Below, one piece after another: positions 1 to 7,858 of a DNA stretch of 64,000 bases. The DNA lies in assembly GCA_036556825.1 (NCBI GenBank), contig DATBIR010000100.1, forward strand, positions 1 to 64,000, written 5' to 3'. The notes beneath the pieces are model-generated. The model ran no database searches. It was not told where the DNA came from and saw nothing but the letters and a program-made list of their open reading frames with translations. The position numbers were made by a program, and so were the translations under genes. The first letter of the stretch is position 1; every line of letters starts with the position of its first letter. The DNA is from JAJKJG01 sp036556825 (lineage in GTDB: Bacteria; Pseudomonadota; Alphaproteobacteria; Rhizobiales; Beijerinckiaceae).

Positions 1-80
1 AGGCGAGCCCGCTCGTCAGCCATCGGTCCCACGTGTCAGTGGTTGCGCCTGCAGGACCTCGCGCTGCCACCCCACCCGGG

Positions 81-181
81 CTCGGACGCTGCCGCGTCCG
101 AGTCCGCCCTCCCCAACGCAAGTCGGGTGTTCCCGACTTGCGCACTTAGGGTGGCCGATCTCGGGAATACCCGAGATCGGC
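81..181. repeat. Three tandem perfect hairpins downstream of leuA
   Basis: Three consecutive perfect inverted repeats, each with a 4-nt loop, lie just past the leuA stop. The first is 81-102 (9-bp stem CTCGGACGC, loop TGCC). The second is 117-142 (11-bp stem CGCAAGTCGGG, loop TGTT). The third is 154-181 (12-bp stem GCCGATCTCGGG, loop AATA). No T-tract follows, so they are not a textbook terminator, although they could stabilise or terminate the leuA transcript. A relative of the second hairpin sits at 16361-16386 near the end of ilvN, which suggests a dispersed repeat family. Confidence 0.75.
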
Positions 182-216
182 GGGGAGGGATCGCGCCTTC
201 CACCCCGCCCCGCGCC

Positions 217-1782
217 CTACTCCGCGGCGTGCTGCGCGTGCAGGCTGCGCTCGCTGCGGGCGCGCAGCTTGTTGAGGGCGGCGAGGTAGGCCTTGGCGGA
301 GGCGACCAGGGTGTCGGGGTCGGCGCCGCGGGCGTTGACGGCGCGGCCGTCGGCGGCGAGGCGGACGGAGACCTCGGCCTGGGCGTCGGTGCCCTCGGTG
401 ACGGCATGCACCTGGTAAAGCTCGAGCACGGCCTCGTGCGGCACCAGCGCCTTGATGGCATTGAAGGTGGCGTCGACCGGGCCGTTGCCCTCGGCCTCGT
501 CGGTGACGACGTGGCCGTCGACGTCGAGCTTCATGGTGGCGCGCTGCGGCCCGCGCGTGCCGGCGATCACCGTCAGCGAGACGAGCCGGATGCGGTCATG
601 CGCGGTGGCGATCTTCTCGTCGACCAGCGCCTCGATGTCCTCGTCGTAGACGTGCTTCTTGCGGTCGGCGAGGTCCTTGAAACGCACGAAGGCGTCCTCG
701 AACTGGTTGGCGGACAGGCGGTAGCCCATCTCCTCGAGCTTGGAGCGGAAGGCGTTGCGGCCGGAATGCTTGCCCATCACCAGCGAGGTCTTGGACACGC
801 CGACGGATTCGGGCGTCATGATCTCGTAGGTCTGGGTGTGCTTGAGCATGCCGTCCTGGTGGATGCCGCTCTCGTGCGCGAAGGCGTTCCGGCCGACGAT
901 GGCCTTGTTGTACTGGACCGGGAAGGAGGTGACGTTCGAGACGAGCTTCGAGGCGCGCGTCAGCTGCGCCGCGTCGACGCCGGTGGCGAACGGGAACACG
1001 TCGCCGCGCGTCTTGATCGCCATGACGATCTCCTCGAGCGCGGCGTTGCCGGCGCGCTCGCCAATGCCGTTGATGGTGCACTCGACCTGGCGCGCGCCGC
1101 CCTCGATGCCGGCGAGCGAGTTGGCGACCGCCATGCCCAGGTCGTCGTGGCAATGCACCGAGAAGATCGCCTTGTCGGCGTTGGGCACGCGCTCGCGCAC
1201 CATGCGGAACAGCGCGCGATACTCGTCCGGCACCGTGTAGCCGACCGTGTCGGGGATGTTGATGGTGGTGGCGCCGGCCTTGATGGCGGCCTCGACGCAG
1301 CGGCACAAAAAGTCGTGCTCGGTGCGGGTGCCGTCCTCGCACGACCATTCGACGTCCTCGACGAGGTTGCGCGCCCGCGTCACCGAGGCGATCACCATCT
1401 CCAGCACCTCGTCGGGCGCCTTCTGCAGCTTGTATTTCATATGCACGGGCGAGGTGGAGATGAAGGTGTGGATGCGCCCGCGCTTGGCGCCGCGCACCGC
1501 CTCGCCGGCCCGGTCGATATCCTTGGAGCCGGCGCGCGCCAGCCCGGCGACGGTGGCGTTCTGCACCACCTTGGCGATCTCGGTGACCGCCTCGAAATCG
1601 CCGTTGGAGGCGATCGGGAAGCCGGCCTCGATGATGTCGACGCCCATCGAGTCGAGCTGCTCGGCGACCTCGAGCTTCTCCTCGAGCGTCATGGTGGCGC
1701 CGGGGCATTGCTCGCCGTCGCGCAAGGTCGTGTCGAAAATGACGACGCGCTCCTTGCCGGATACGTCATTGGCCTGTTGCAT
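217..1782 (-). CDS. leuA: 2-isopropylmalate synthase
   Basis: This 521-residue protein condenses acetyl-CoA with 2-oxoisovalerate, the first committed step of leucine synthesis. The N-terminal TIM barrel opens with the catalytic DTTLRDGEQ motif at residues 17-25. It carries the metal-binding HCHDDLGMA motif near residue 210 and the GIGERAGNAALEE motif shortly after. The last ~110 residues match the LeuA allosteric dimer domain that senses leucine. The length fits the bacterial long form. The ATG at 1782 (MQQANDV) was chosen because family homology begins there; an in-frame upstream extension would run through the attenuator. A leucine-rich leader peptide and terminator precede it. Confidence 0.97.
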   Translation of the reverse strand: MQQANDVSGKERVVIFDTTLRDGEQCPGATMTLEEKLEVAEQLDSMGVDIIEAGFPIASNGDFEAVTEIAKVVQNATVAGLARAGSKDIDRAGEAVRGAKRGRIHTFISTSPVHMKYKLQKAPDEVLEMVIASVTRARNLVEDVEWSCEDGTRTEHDFLCRCVEAAIKAGATTINIPDTVGYTVPDEYRALFRMVRERVPNADKAIFSVHCHDDLGMAVANSLAGIEGGARQVECTINGIGERAGNAALEEIVMAIKTRGDVFPFATGVDAAQLTRASKLVSNVTSFPVQYNKAIVGRNAFAHESGIHQDGMLKHTQTYEIMTPESVGVSKTSLVMGKHSGRNAFRSKLEEMGYRLSANQFEDAFVRFKDLADRKKHVYDEDIEALVDEKIATAHDRIRLVSLTVIAGTRGPQRATMKLDVDGHVVTDEAEGNGPVDATFNAIKALVPHEAVLELYQVHAVTEGTDAQAEVSVRLAADGRAVNARGADPDTLVASAKAYLAALNKLRARSERSLHAQHAAE

Positions 1783-1852
1783 GTGTCTGGTCCTTCTCGG
1801 GTGGCGCCGCGCTCCGATGGGGGCGCCCGGGTTCTGAAATCGTCTTGCCGGC

Positions 1853-1900
1853 AAAACCCCTGAGCGCCCAGGCGCCACGCGCCCAGCCGGCCCTCAGGGG
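1853..1900 (-). terminator. Candidate leuA attenuator hairpin
   Basis: On the minus strand CCCCTGAG (1900-1893) pairs perfectly with CTCAGGGG (1864-1857) and is followed by TTTT (1856-1853). An inner GGCGC-gtg-GCGCC hairpin sits inside the loop. The hairpin lies between the leucine-rich leader and leuA. The leader stop codon is inside the 5' arm, so ribosome position would directly affect folding; whether this is the terminator or a competing structure is inference. Confidence 0.6.
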
Positions 1901-1992
1901 AGCCTAAGGAGAAGGAGACCCAGGAGGCCGCGCGCCGAGGCCGCTGCAGCGGTCAGCCCTTCACGCACGCGATGGGAGCCGGACAGATCCAC
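1894..1992 (-). CDS. leuA leader peptide (leucine-rich)
   Basis: A 32-codon reading frame starts at GTG 1992 with a GGAGGA ribosome-binding site 8 nt upstream. It ends with the codons CTC CTG GGT CTC CTT CTC CTT AGG CTC CCC TGA, giving LLGLLLLRLP. Seven of the last ten sense codons are leucine, just upstream of a hairpin and leuA. This is the standard layout of ribosome-mediated transcription attenuation; comparative studies have described leader peptides before branched-chain genes in alphaproteobacteria. An alternative GTG start lies in frame at 1968. Function is inferred from composition and position. Confidence 0.75.
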   Translation of the reverse strand: MDLSGSHRVREGLTAAAASARGLLGLLLLRLP

Positions 1993-2185
1993 GGCTCGTC
2001 TCCTCCGAAGCGCCGCTCACGGCGCACCCCCGCGTTCTACCGCTCCGGGCGGAGGGTGGCAAGTAACCCGGTGCATGTGCCCCTCTCCGTTTGCGTGTGT
2101 GCTATAGCGAAAGCACGTTTACGTTGTAATCGGTCGCTAGATTTCAGCAAAATAGTGCGGCGTCCCCTCATCACCCTCATCTGTC

Positions 2186-2264
2186 ATCACCGGCCTTGTG
2201 CCGGTGATCTCGATCGGTGAGGCACTGTCCTTCCGATCGGGATGGCCGGGACAAGCCCGGCCAT
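2186..2264. repeat. Composite palindromic intergenic repeat
   Basis: Two 9-bp perfect hairpins, ATCACCGGC-cttgt-GCCGGTGAT (2186-2208) and ATGGCCGGG-acaag-CCCGGCCAT (2242-2264), flank a GATCGG/CCGATC pair. This arrangement resembles the dispersed extragenic palindromes of Bradyrhizobium relatives. It lies just beyond the stop of the Nudix gene and may help end that transcript. The rest of the 507-bp gap from 1783 to 2289 holds the leuA leader and attenuator and presumably the leuA promoter around 2060-2150, where no clear -35/-10 pair could be assigned. Confidence 0.55.
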
Positions 2265-2289
2265 GACACGGCGAGCGTGGTTCGAGCTC

Positions 2290-3009
2290 TCAGCCCTCTT
2301 CGAACCGCGAGCGGAGGAAGGCCTGCATGAAGGGGGGCATGGCGCCCTCGTCGAGATCGGCGGGGGAGCGCACGATGACGATGTCGGCGAGCTCGGGCCG
2401 CGCCTCGCGGGCCAGGAAAGCACGGATGCGCTCGCGGACGGCGTCCGCAGCGCCGGGTACGCGCACGTCGCGCATCAGGGCCGTGCGGGCGCCGGCGAAG
2501 ACCGCCGTCCAGGTGTCGGTGAAGGCGACGTCGGCGGCGGTGAGGCCGGTCTCCTCGGCGAGCTCGCGCATCACCGAGCCGGCGAGGTCGACCGTGCCGT
2601 CGGCGAGGACGTCGTCCGGGTCCGGGGTGCCGGCCGGGAAATAGATCTTGCCGGGATTGGCGGTGTGGCCGCCCATGCGCCCGAGCAGCCAGCCGCCGTC
2701 CTCGGCGCGCAGCGCCGCCAGCGCGAAGCCGTTGCCGGTCGAGGGATCGGGAAAGCCGAAATCGCGAAAGGCGATGAAGCTCGCATAGTCGGCCTCGACA
2801 TAGTCGAGCGCGAGCCGGCCGGCGGCGATCTCCTGGCGCCGGCGCACGAGCACGCGGCCGTTGAACAGCGCCGGGTTGGCGCGGGTCAGCCCGGCCCAAT
2901 GGGCGTCGATGCGGACGCGGTTGGCCTCGGCCCACGGCCAGGGCGCGTCGAGCCGCCGCGCCGCGACGCCGGCGATCGGCGTCACGACGATGCCGTCGAG
3001 GGCGCTCAC
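2290..3009 (-). CDS. Nudix hydrolase
   Basis: This 239-residue protein carries the second half of the Nudix signature, RELAEETGL, around residue 160, preceded by a glycine- and aspartate-rich stretch (AGTPDPDDV). The canonical first half (G-x5-E) is not at its usual spacing, so this looks like a Nudix branch with an insertion before the helix. Family members hydrolyse nucleoside diphosphates linked to another group; the substrate here is unknown. The start is GTG at 3009, overlapping the stop of the upstream PhzF gene as GTGA, which indicates translational coupling. A longer open frame upstream is only a shadow of PhzF. Confidence 0.82.
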   Translation of the reverse strand: MSALDGIVVTPIAGVAARRLDAPWPWAEANRVRIDAHWAGLTRANPALFNGRVLVRRRQEIAAGRLALDYVEADYASFIAFRDFGFPDPSTGNGFALAALRAEDGGWLLGRMGGHTANPGKIYFPAGTPDPDDVLADGTVDLAGSVMRELAEETGLTAADVAFTDTWTAVFAGARTALMRDVRVPGAADAVRERIRAFLAREARPELADIVIVRSPADLDEGAMPPFMQAFLRSRFEEG

Positions 3010-3911
3010 AGCCGGAGAATCCCCTCGCTCACCACCACGGCGCCGCCGCCGATCTCGGCCGAGGCGAGGGCGCCGTCGCGGATCACGACCTGAAGGGACA
3101 TCTCGCTCGGGCGGCCCATCTCGTAGCCCTGCTCGATGACGAAGGAATGCTCGCCGTTGCCGAGCGGCTCGAACTGCATCAGCACGCCGGCGAAGGCGGC
3201 GGCGGCGGAGCCGGTCGCCGGGTCCTCGCCGATGCCGAAGCTCGGCGCGAACATGCGGGCGTGGAACTGGTGCGCCGCAAATGCGGTCTCGCGGCTGTAG
3301 ACATAGGCGGCGGGATGGTCGCTGTCGCCGAACACCTTTGCAAAAGCCTCGCCGTTGGGCCGCGCCCGGGCGACCGCGTCGCGCGTGCGCAGCGGCACGA
3401 AGTCGAAGGCGACGCCGGCGGAATGGCGGCTCGGCAGATGCCGGTCGAAGCCGATATCCGAGGGGTCGACGCCGAGCGCCCACGCCACCTCGGCCACCTC
3501 CCTGCCCTCGCCCCAGACCTGCGGCAGGCGCGGCACGCGGAAACGCGCCGAGCCGCTGTGCTCGCCGTCGCGCTCGACGATGCACGAGACGATGCCGACC
3601 TGCTCCTCGAGCCCGAAGGCGCGCGCATCGGCGCCGGCGGCGCCGTCGCGCAGCGCCAGCAGGACCGCCGTGCCGACGGTCGGATGGCCGGCGAAGGGCA
3701 GCTCGCGCCCGGGCGTGAAGATGCGCAAGCTGGCGCGCTGGCGCCGGTCGGTCGGCGGCAGCACGAACACCGTCTCCGACAGGTTGAACTCGCGGGCGAT
3801 GCGCTGCATGGCGGCGTCGTCGAGCCCCTCGGCGTCGAGCACGACGGCGAGCGGATTCCCGGCGAGCGGTTTTTGGGTGAAGACGTCGAGGGTGACGAAA
3901 CGGCGGGACAT
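3006..3911 (-). CDS. PhzF family isomerase/epimerase
   Basis: This 301-residue protein has the two-lobed PhzF/diaminopimelate-epimerase-like fold. Visible markers are the N-terminal VTLDVFTQKPLAGNP, the catalytic-glutamate region FNLSETVFVLPP near residue 44, GHPTVGTA near residue 75, and GEDPATGSAAAAFAG in the second lobe. Most bacterial members act on small-molecule isomerisations unrelated to phenazine, so no specific reaction can be assigned. It is coupled by a GTGA overlap to the Nudix hydrolase downstream, suggesting joint metabolite clean-up or salvage. Confidence 0.88.
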   Translation of the reverse strand: MSRRFVTLDVFTQKPLAGNPLAVVLDAEGLDDAAMQRIAREFNLSETVFVLPPTDRRQRASLRIFTPGRELPFAGHPTVGTAVLLALRDGAAGADARAFGLEEQVGIVSCIVERDGEHSGSARFRVPRLPQVWGEGREVAEVAWALGVDPSDIGFDRHLPSRHSAGVAFDFVPLRTRDAVARARPNGEAFAKVFGDSDHPAAYVYSRETAFAAHQFHARMFAPSFGIGEDPATGSAAAAFAGVLMQFEPLGNGEHSFVIEQGYEMGRPSEMSLQVVIRDGALASAEIGGGAVVVSEGILRL

Positions 3912-3966
3912 GGGTTCTCTCTAGCGCGGCGGACGGCGAATGGCACCCCGCAAGGGGGGAGTGAAG

Positions 3967-5085
3967 CTAGTCATTCGCGGGAAGGTCGATCTCGACCACG
4001 ACCGGGCAATGGTCGCTGGCCTTGGGCCGGTCCCATCCGACCCGCGGATAGCGGTCGGCGCGGGTCGAGAGATAGGCGAGCGAGCGGTCGGGCGCGGCCG
4101 GGTCGAGCGGCGCGCGATACGGCAGGCCGCGGCGGATGATCTCGACCGGCGGCGATGGATTTTTATGCGCCAGCGCCGGCGACAGCAGCACGTAGTCGAG
4201 CTGCACGTGCTGGTCGGCCGCGTCGGCAGTGCCCTTGCGGCCGCGATGAAAGTAAGTCCAGCGCTCGAGGGCCGGCAGGTTTGCCAGCGGATCGACGGCA
4301 AAGTCGTCGAACAACGGATCGATGCCGCTCGGCAGCGCCGGCTCGACGCGGCCGCCGGCCAGGATGCGCGCGCGGAAATCGTTGAAGTCGCCGGCGACGA
4401 TCCAGCTGGCGTCGCGCCAGCCGGCCCCGAACTTTTCCTCGACGATGCGCCGCACGGCGCGCGCCTCGGCGCCGCGGATCATGTTGGTGAAGCTGCGCCC
4501 GTCCGGCCGCCAGTGATCCATCGACTTCATGTGGCAGACGAAGACCGTGAGCGCGCGGTCGGGCCAGGTCAGCGTCACCTCGAGGCAGTTGCGGTTGAAG
4601 ACGCGATCGTCTTCGCCGATGCCGAAGTCGCGCAGCGCGTCGTCGAGGAGGTCGAGCTCGCCGAAGGTGACGGCGTGGTGCGAGCGCACGGCGACCGCCT
4701 TGTCGCCGGAGACGAGATCGCGGCGGGCGGCGAAGGCGACGTCGATGCCGCGCCGGTCGTTGCCCTCGACGAGGCGCTGGTGGCCGTAGCGGATGTCCGA
4801 GCAGGTGTGGACGTAATTGGCGAAGAACGGCGCCAGCACGCCGAGATTGTCGACCTCCTGCAAGGCGAGGATGTCGGCGCGAGTCTCGGCGATGGCGAGC
4901 GCCGTCATCTGGCGCTTGTCGTCCTCGAGCGCCACCGCGACCGAACGCTCGGCGTTCTCGCGCGCCTCCTCTTGCGGAAAATCGAACAGCGACAGCGCCG
5001 GCGCGGTGTCGGGCCGGTCCTGCGCGCCGTAGCGGTTGCGCGAGACCAGGTTCTCGACGTTGAAGGTGGCGATGCGCAGGCGCAT
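3967..5085 (-). CDS. Endonuclease/exonuclease/phosphatase family protein
   Basis: This 372-residue protein belongs to the DNase I-like EEP superfamily. It begins MRLRIATFNVENLV, followed by the metal-binding glutamate in LALQEVDN, the GDFNDFRA motif in the middle and SDHCPVVVEIDLP at the C-terminus. Together these give the usual Asn/Glu/Asp/His active-site set. No signal peptide is seen. Members hydrolyse phosphodiester or phosphomonoester bonds in nucleic acids, lipids or small molecules, and the sequence does not distinguish these. The ATG at 5085 was chosen because the EEP fold starts immediately there. Confidence 0.85.
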   Translation of the reverse strand: MRLRIATFNVENLVSRNRYGAQDRPDTAPALSLFDFPQEEARENAERSVAVALEDDKRQMTALAIAETRADILALQEVDNLGVLAPFFANYVHTCSDIRYGHQRLVEGNDRRGIDVAFAARRDLVSGDKAVAVRSHHAVTFGELDLLDDALRDFGIGEDDRVFNRNCLEVTLTWPDRALTVFVCHMKSMDHWRPDGRSFTNMIRGAEARAVRRIVEEKFGAGWRDASWIVAGDFNDFRARILAGGRVEPALPSGIDPLFDDFAVDPLANLPALERWTYFHRGRKGTADAADQHVQLDYVLLSPALAHKNPSPPVEIIRRGLPYRAPLDPAAPDRSLAYLSTRADRYPRVGWDRPKASDHCPVVVEIDLPAND

Positions 5086-5111
5086 GGGTGATTGGCGAGA
5101 TGGGGAGCGGG

Positions 5112-5960
5112 TCAAACGCTCTCGACCGCAAATCGTTGCGTCGGCGCGACGAACTCGTCCTGCGCCGCGACCAGAAGGATCTCGCGCGCGCCGGCATCGG
5201 CGGTGCGCTTGAGCAGGCCGTAGATGGAGGCGGCCGCCTCGGCGAGCGCGGCCGCCGCCGAGCCGGTGCGCGCGTAATGCACGAAGAACAGGGCGGCGAT
5301 GGCGTCGCCGGCGCCGTTGACGCTGAGCGACAGGCGCGGCGTGCGCACGCGCCAGAACTCGCCGGCTTCCGCGGCCAGGAGATCGATGGCGTCCGGCGGC
5401 GTCTCGCGCGTGTGCAGCGACGTCACCAGCACGGCGCGCGGGCCGAGCGCCTGCACGGCCGCGACCGCGCGCTTGGCGTCGGCCAGCGTCTCGGTGCCGA
5501 GGCCGGACAGGTAATCGAGCTCGAACTGGTTGGGCGTGATGACGTCGGCCGCCGGCACCGCGTGGGCGCGCATGAATTCCGGGATGCCGGGGCGCACGAA
5601 GACGCCGCGGCCGACGTCGCCGATCACCGGGTCGCAGCAATAGCGCGCACGGGGATTCGCCGCCCGGACCTTTTCGACCGCGGCCAGGATGGCGTTGCCG
5701 ATGTCGGCCGAGCCCATGTAGCCGGACAGCACGCCGTCGCAGGCCGGCAGCACGCCGCGCGCGGAAATGCCTTCGACCAGCTCCTCGATCATCGGGCCGT
5801 CGAACACGCGGCCCGTCCAGGCGCCGTAGCCGGTGTGATTGGAAAACTGCACCGTGTGCAGCGGCCACACCTCGACGCCGAGCCGCTGCATGGGAAAGGT
5901 GGCCGCGGCGTTGCCGACGTGGCCGTAGACGACATGGGACTGGATCGACAGGACGTTCAT
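5112..5960 (-). CDS. pdxY: Pyridoxal kinase PdxY
   Basis: This 282-residue ribokinase-like enzyme phosphorylates pyridoxal for vitamin B6 salvage. The N-terminal MNVLSIQSHVVYGHVGN and the SNHTGYG segment are typical of PdxY/PdxK. DPVIGDVGRGVFV in the middle and the anion-hole motif NGAGDAIAALF near residue 225 complete the active site. The ATG at 5960 matches the conserved N-terminus; longer frames upstream run into a REP-like repeat. It lies 26 bp upstream of the EEP gene in the same direction and may be co-transcribed with it. Confidence 0.92.
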   Translation of the reverse strand: MNVLSIQSHVVYGHVGNAAATFPMQRLGVEVWPLHTVQFSNHTGYGAWTGRVFDGPMIEELVEGISARGVLPACDGVLSGYMGSADIGNAILAAVEKVRAANPRARYCCDPVIGDVGRGVFVRPGIPEFMRAHAVPAADVITPNQFELDYLSGLGTETLADAKRAVAAVQALGPRAVLVTSLHTRETPPDAIDLLAAEAGEFWRVRTPRLSLSVNGAGDAIAALFFVHYARTGSAAAALAEAAASIYGLLKRTADAGAREILLVAAQDEFVAPTQRFAVESV

Positions 5961-5987
5961 CCGTGAACCTCGAGGATGCACGCGTTT

Positions 5988-6147
5988 CCCCTCCCCCTTG
6001 TGGGGAGGGGTAGGGGTGGGGGTCGTCGGCATAGGGCGCCGATGGAGCCGAGAAAGGCGGCTGATATCAGCCTCTGCGTCTAAACGGAATCAGCGGAGCT
6101 CTGATTTTGCGACCCCCACCCCTACCCCTCCCCGCAAGGGGGAGGGG
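5988..6147. repeat. Inverted REP pair (REPIN-like), 85-bp spacer
   Basis: Two 38-bp copies, 5988-6025 and 6110-6147, are reverse complements with a single mismatch (T versus C in the loop). Each consists of a palindrome, CCCCTCCCC-loop-GGGGAGGGG, on the outside and a tail TAGGGGTGGGGGTCG pointing inward. The 85-bp spacer shows no gene. This is the geometry described for REPINs. It sits between the divergent pdxY and dedA-like genes and shares architecture with the repeats around the DUF559 gene at 8.7-9.3 kb. Confidence 0.85.
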
Positions 6148-6219
6148 AGACAGAACCCGCCACCTTGCAAAGCGCGGAGCCGGCCGTCACAACGGCGGGC
6201 CTTACCGGGATGCGGCCGC

Positions 6220-6762
6220 ATGGACATCGAACAGCTTGGCGCGAGGGTTCTCGAATTCGTGCGCGCGCACGAGGCCTGGGCGCCCTTCGTGGTCGCCTTC
6301 CTGGCCTTCGGCGAATCGCTCGCAGTCATCTCGCTGTTCTTCCCGGCGACGGTGGTGCTCGTCGCCATCGGCGCCGGCCTGAACGCGACCGACCTGACAT
6401 TCTGGCCCCTGTGGCTCGGCGCGGCGGCCGGCGCCGCGCTCGGCGACTGGGTCTCCTACGAGGTCGGCCGCTACTTCGAGGACCGCGCCCACAATGTCTG
6501 GCCGCTCAACCGCTACCAGCATCTGATCGCCAAGGGCGAGGAGTTCACGCGCAAATACGGCGTCTGGGCGATTTTCCTAGGCCGCTTCTTCGGGCCGGCG
6601 CGCGCCTTCGTGCCGCTCGCCGCGGGCATCTTCGAGATGCCGCGCGGGCCGTTCCAGCTCGCCAACATCGCCTCGGCCGTCCTGTGGGCCTTCCTGCTTC
6701 TCAAGTTCGGCGACGTGTCGGGCGACGCCGCTACCGCCGCGTGGTCGTGGTTCCGCGGCTGA
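6220..6762 (+). CDS. DedA family membrane protein
   Basis: This 180-residue integral membrane protein belongs to the DedA/SNARE-associated (VTT) family. Recognisable features are FFPATVVLVAIGAGL near residue 42, GAAAGAALGDWVSYEVGRY near residue 70, and the conserved GRFFGPARAFVPLAAGIFEM near residue 120. The arginines of the last motif are typical of DedA proteins implicated in lipid-carrier flipping and membrane homeostasis. Family members usually run 190-220 residues, so this is slightly short. The ATG at 6220 follows the repeat pair. Confidence 0.87.
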   Translation: MDIEQLGARVLEFVRAHEAWAPFVVAFLAFGESLAVISLFFPATVVLVAIGAGLNATDLTFWPLWLGAAAGAALGDWVSYEVGRYFEDRAHNVWPLNRYQHLIAKGEEFTRKYGVWAIFLGRFFGPARAFVPLAAGIFEMPRGPFQLANIASAVLWAFLLLKFGDVSGDAATAAWSWFRG

Positions 6763-6783
6763 GAGTGCGGTTGCCGATGGCCT

Positions 6784-7809
6784 CTAACCCGCGGCGCGCT
6801 TGACGAAGCGGTCGTCGAAGGTGGTGGCGAGGTCGACCTTGGCGGCCTGGATCTCCGGATCGAGGGTCTTCAGCATGTCGTAGATGCTGGCCATGCCCTG
6901 CTGCTGGATGACGCCGTCGCGGGAATAGCTTTCGAGCGAGTTCTTGACCGCCTTGATGTAGAGCGGCTTGTCGCCGAGGTGGTATTCGGGCGGCACCGCG
7001 TCGGCGACCTGCTCGGGGCTCGCGCCCTGCAGCCATTTCAGCGACTTCATGAAGGCGTTGACGAGCCGCTGCGTCGTCACCGGGTTCTTGTCGATGAATT
7101 CCTTGCGCGTGTAGACAACCGCCGCCGGGTTGGAGCCGCCAAACAGGGCGCGCGTGCCGGCCTCCGTGCGCGTGTCGATCAGCACCTGGACGTCGCCGTC
7201 GGCCTCGAGCTTGGCGATGACCGGATCGAGATGCGAGATCACGTCGATCTCGCCCTTCTTCATGGCGGCGACCGCGCTCGGGCCGGCGCCGACGCCGATG
7301 ATCGCCGCGTCGGCCGGCTTGAGCCCGGCCTTGACCATCGCGAATTGCGCCATCAATGCGGTCGAGGAGCCCGGCGCCGTGACGCCGATCTTGGCGCCCT
7401 TGAAATCCGCCGCCGACTTGAACTGTCCCGCCTTGTCCTTGCGCACGGCGATGACGATCGCCGGGAAGCGGCCGAGCTCGCACACGGCGCGGATGTCCTG
7501 GCCCTTGGCCTGCATGCGGATGGTGTGCTCGTAGGCGCCGGTGACCACGTCGACCGAGCCGCCGACGAGCGCCTGCAGCGAGCGCGCGCCGCCGCCGAAA
7601 TCGTTGATCTCGACCTCGAGGCCCTCTTCCTTGAAGAAGTTGCGGCGCTCGGCAATGGTCAGCGGCAGGTAGTAGAGCAGCGACTTGCCGCCGACGCCGA
7701 GCACGAGGCGGGGCTTTTCCGACTGGCCGCCCTGCCCGCGCGCCGCGGGCGTGATGCCGGTGGCCAGGGCTGCCGCGGCGGCGCCGGTCAGAAAGGTGCG
7801 GCGTTCCAT
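6784..7809 (-). CDS. ABC transporter substrate-binding protein (NitT/TauT type)
   Basis: This 341-residue periplasmic binding protein begins with a twin-arginine-like signal (MERRTFLTGAAAAALATG) and belongs to the SsuA/ThiY/TauA family. The body shows PLTIAERRNFFKEEGLEVE and GGSVDVVTGAYEHT, typical of ligand capture in this fold. Relatives bind sulfonates, nitrate, taurine or thiamine precursors; the ligand cannot be assigned. It is the last gene of an ATPase-[DUF559]-permease-binding-protein array on the minus strand, 49 bp after the permease. Confidence 0.9.
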   Translation of the reverse strand: MERRTFLTGAAAAALATGITPAARGQGGQSEKPRLVLGVGGKSLLYYLPLTIAERRNFFKEEGLEVEINDFGGGARSLQALVGGSVDVVTGAYEHTIRMQAKGQDIRAVCELGRFPAIVIAVRKDKAGQFKSAADFKGAKIGVTAPGSSTALMAQFAMVKAGLKPADAAIIGVGAGPSAVAAMKKGEIDVISHLDPVIAKLEADGDVQVLIDTRTEAGTRALFGGSNPAAVVYTRKEFIDKNPVTTQRLVNAFMKSLKWLQGASPEQVADAVPPEYHLGDKPLYIKAVKNSLESYSRDGVIQQQGMASIYDMLKTLDPEIQAAKVDLATTFDDRFVKRAAG

Positions 7810-7858
7810 TCGCTTCCTCCGATTGTCTTTGGTTGGCTCGAGTTCAGCGCAACTTTGC

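Noticed and set aside
43..1863. Long plus-strand open frame opposite leuA
   Set aside because: It is the antisense shadow of leuA in GC-rich DNA; its translation is low-complexity Gly/Val/Asp/Arg and matches no family.
1972..2220. 82-codon plus-strand frame in the leuA leader gap
   Set aside because: It crosses the leader peptide region and the composite palindromes and has no coding signature.
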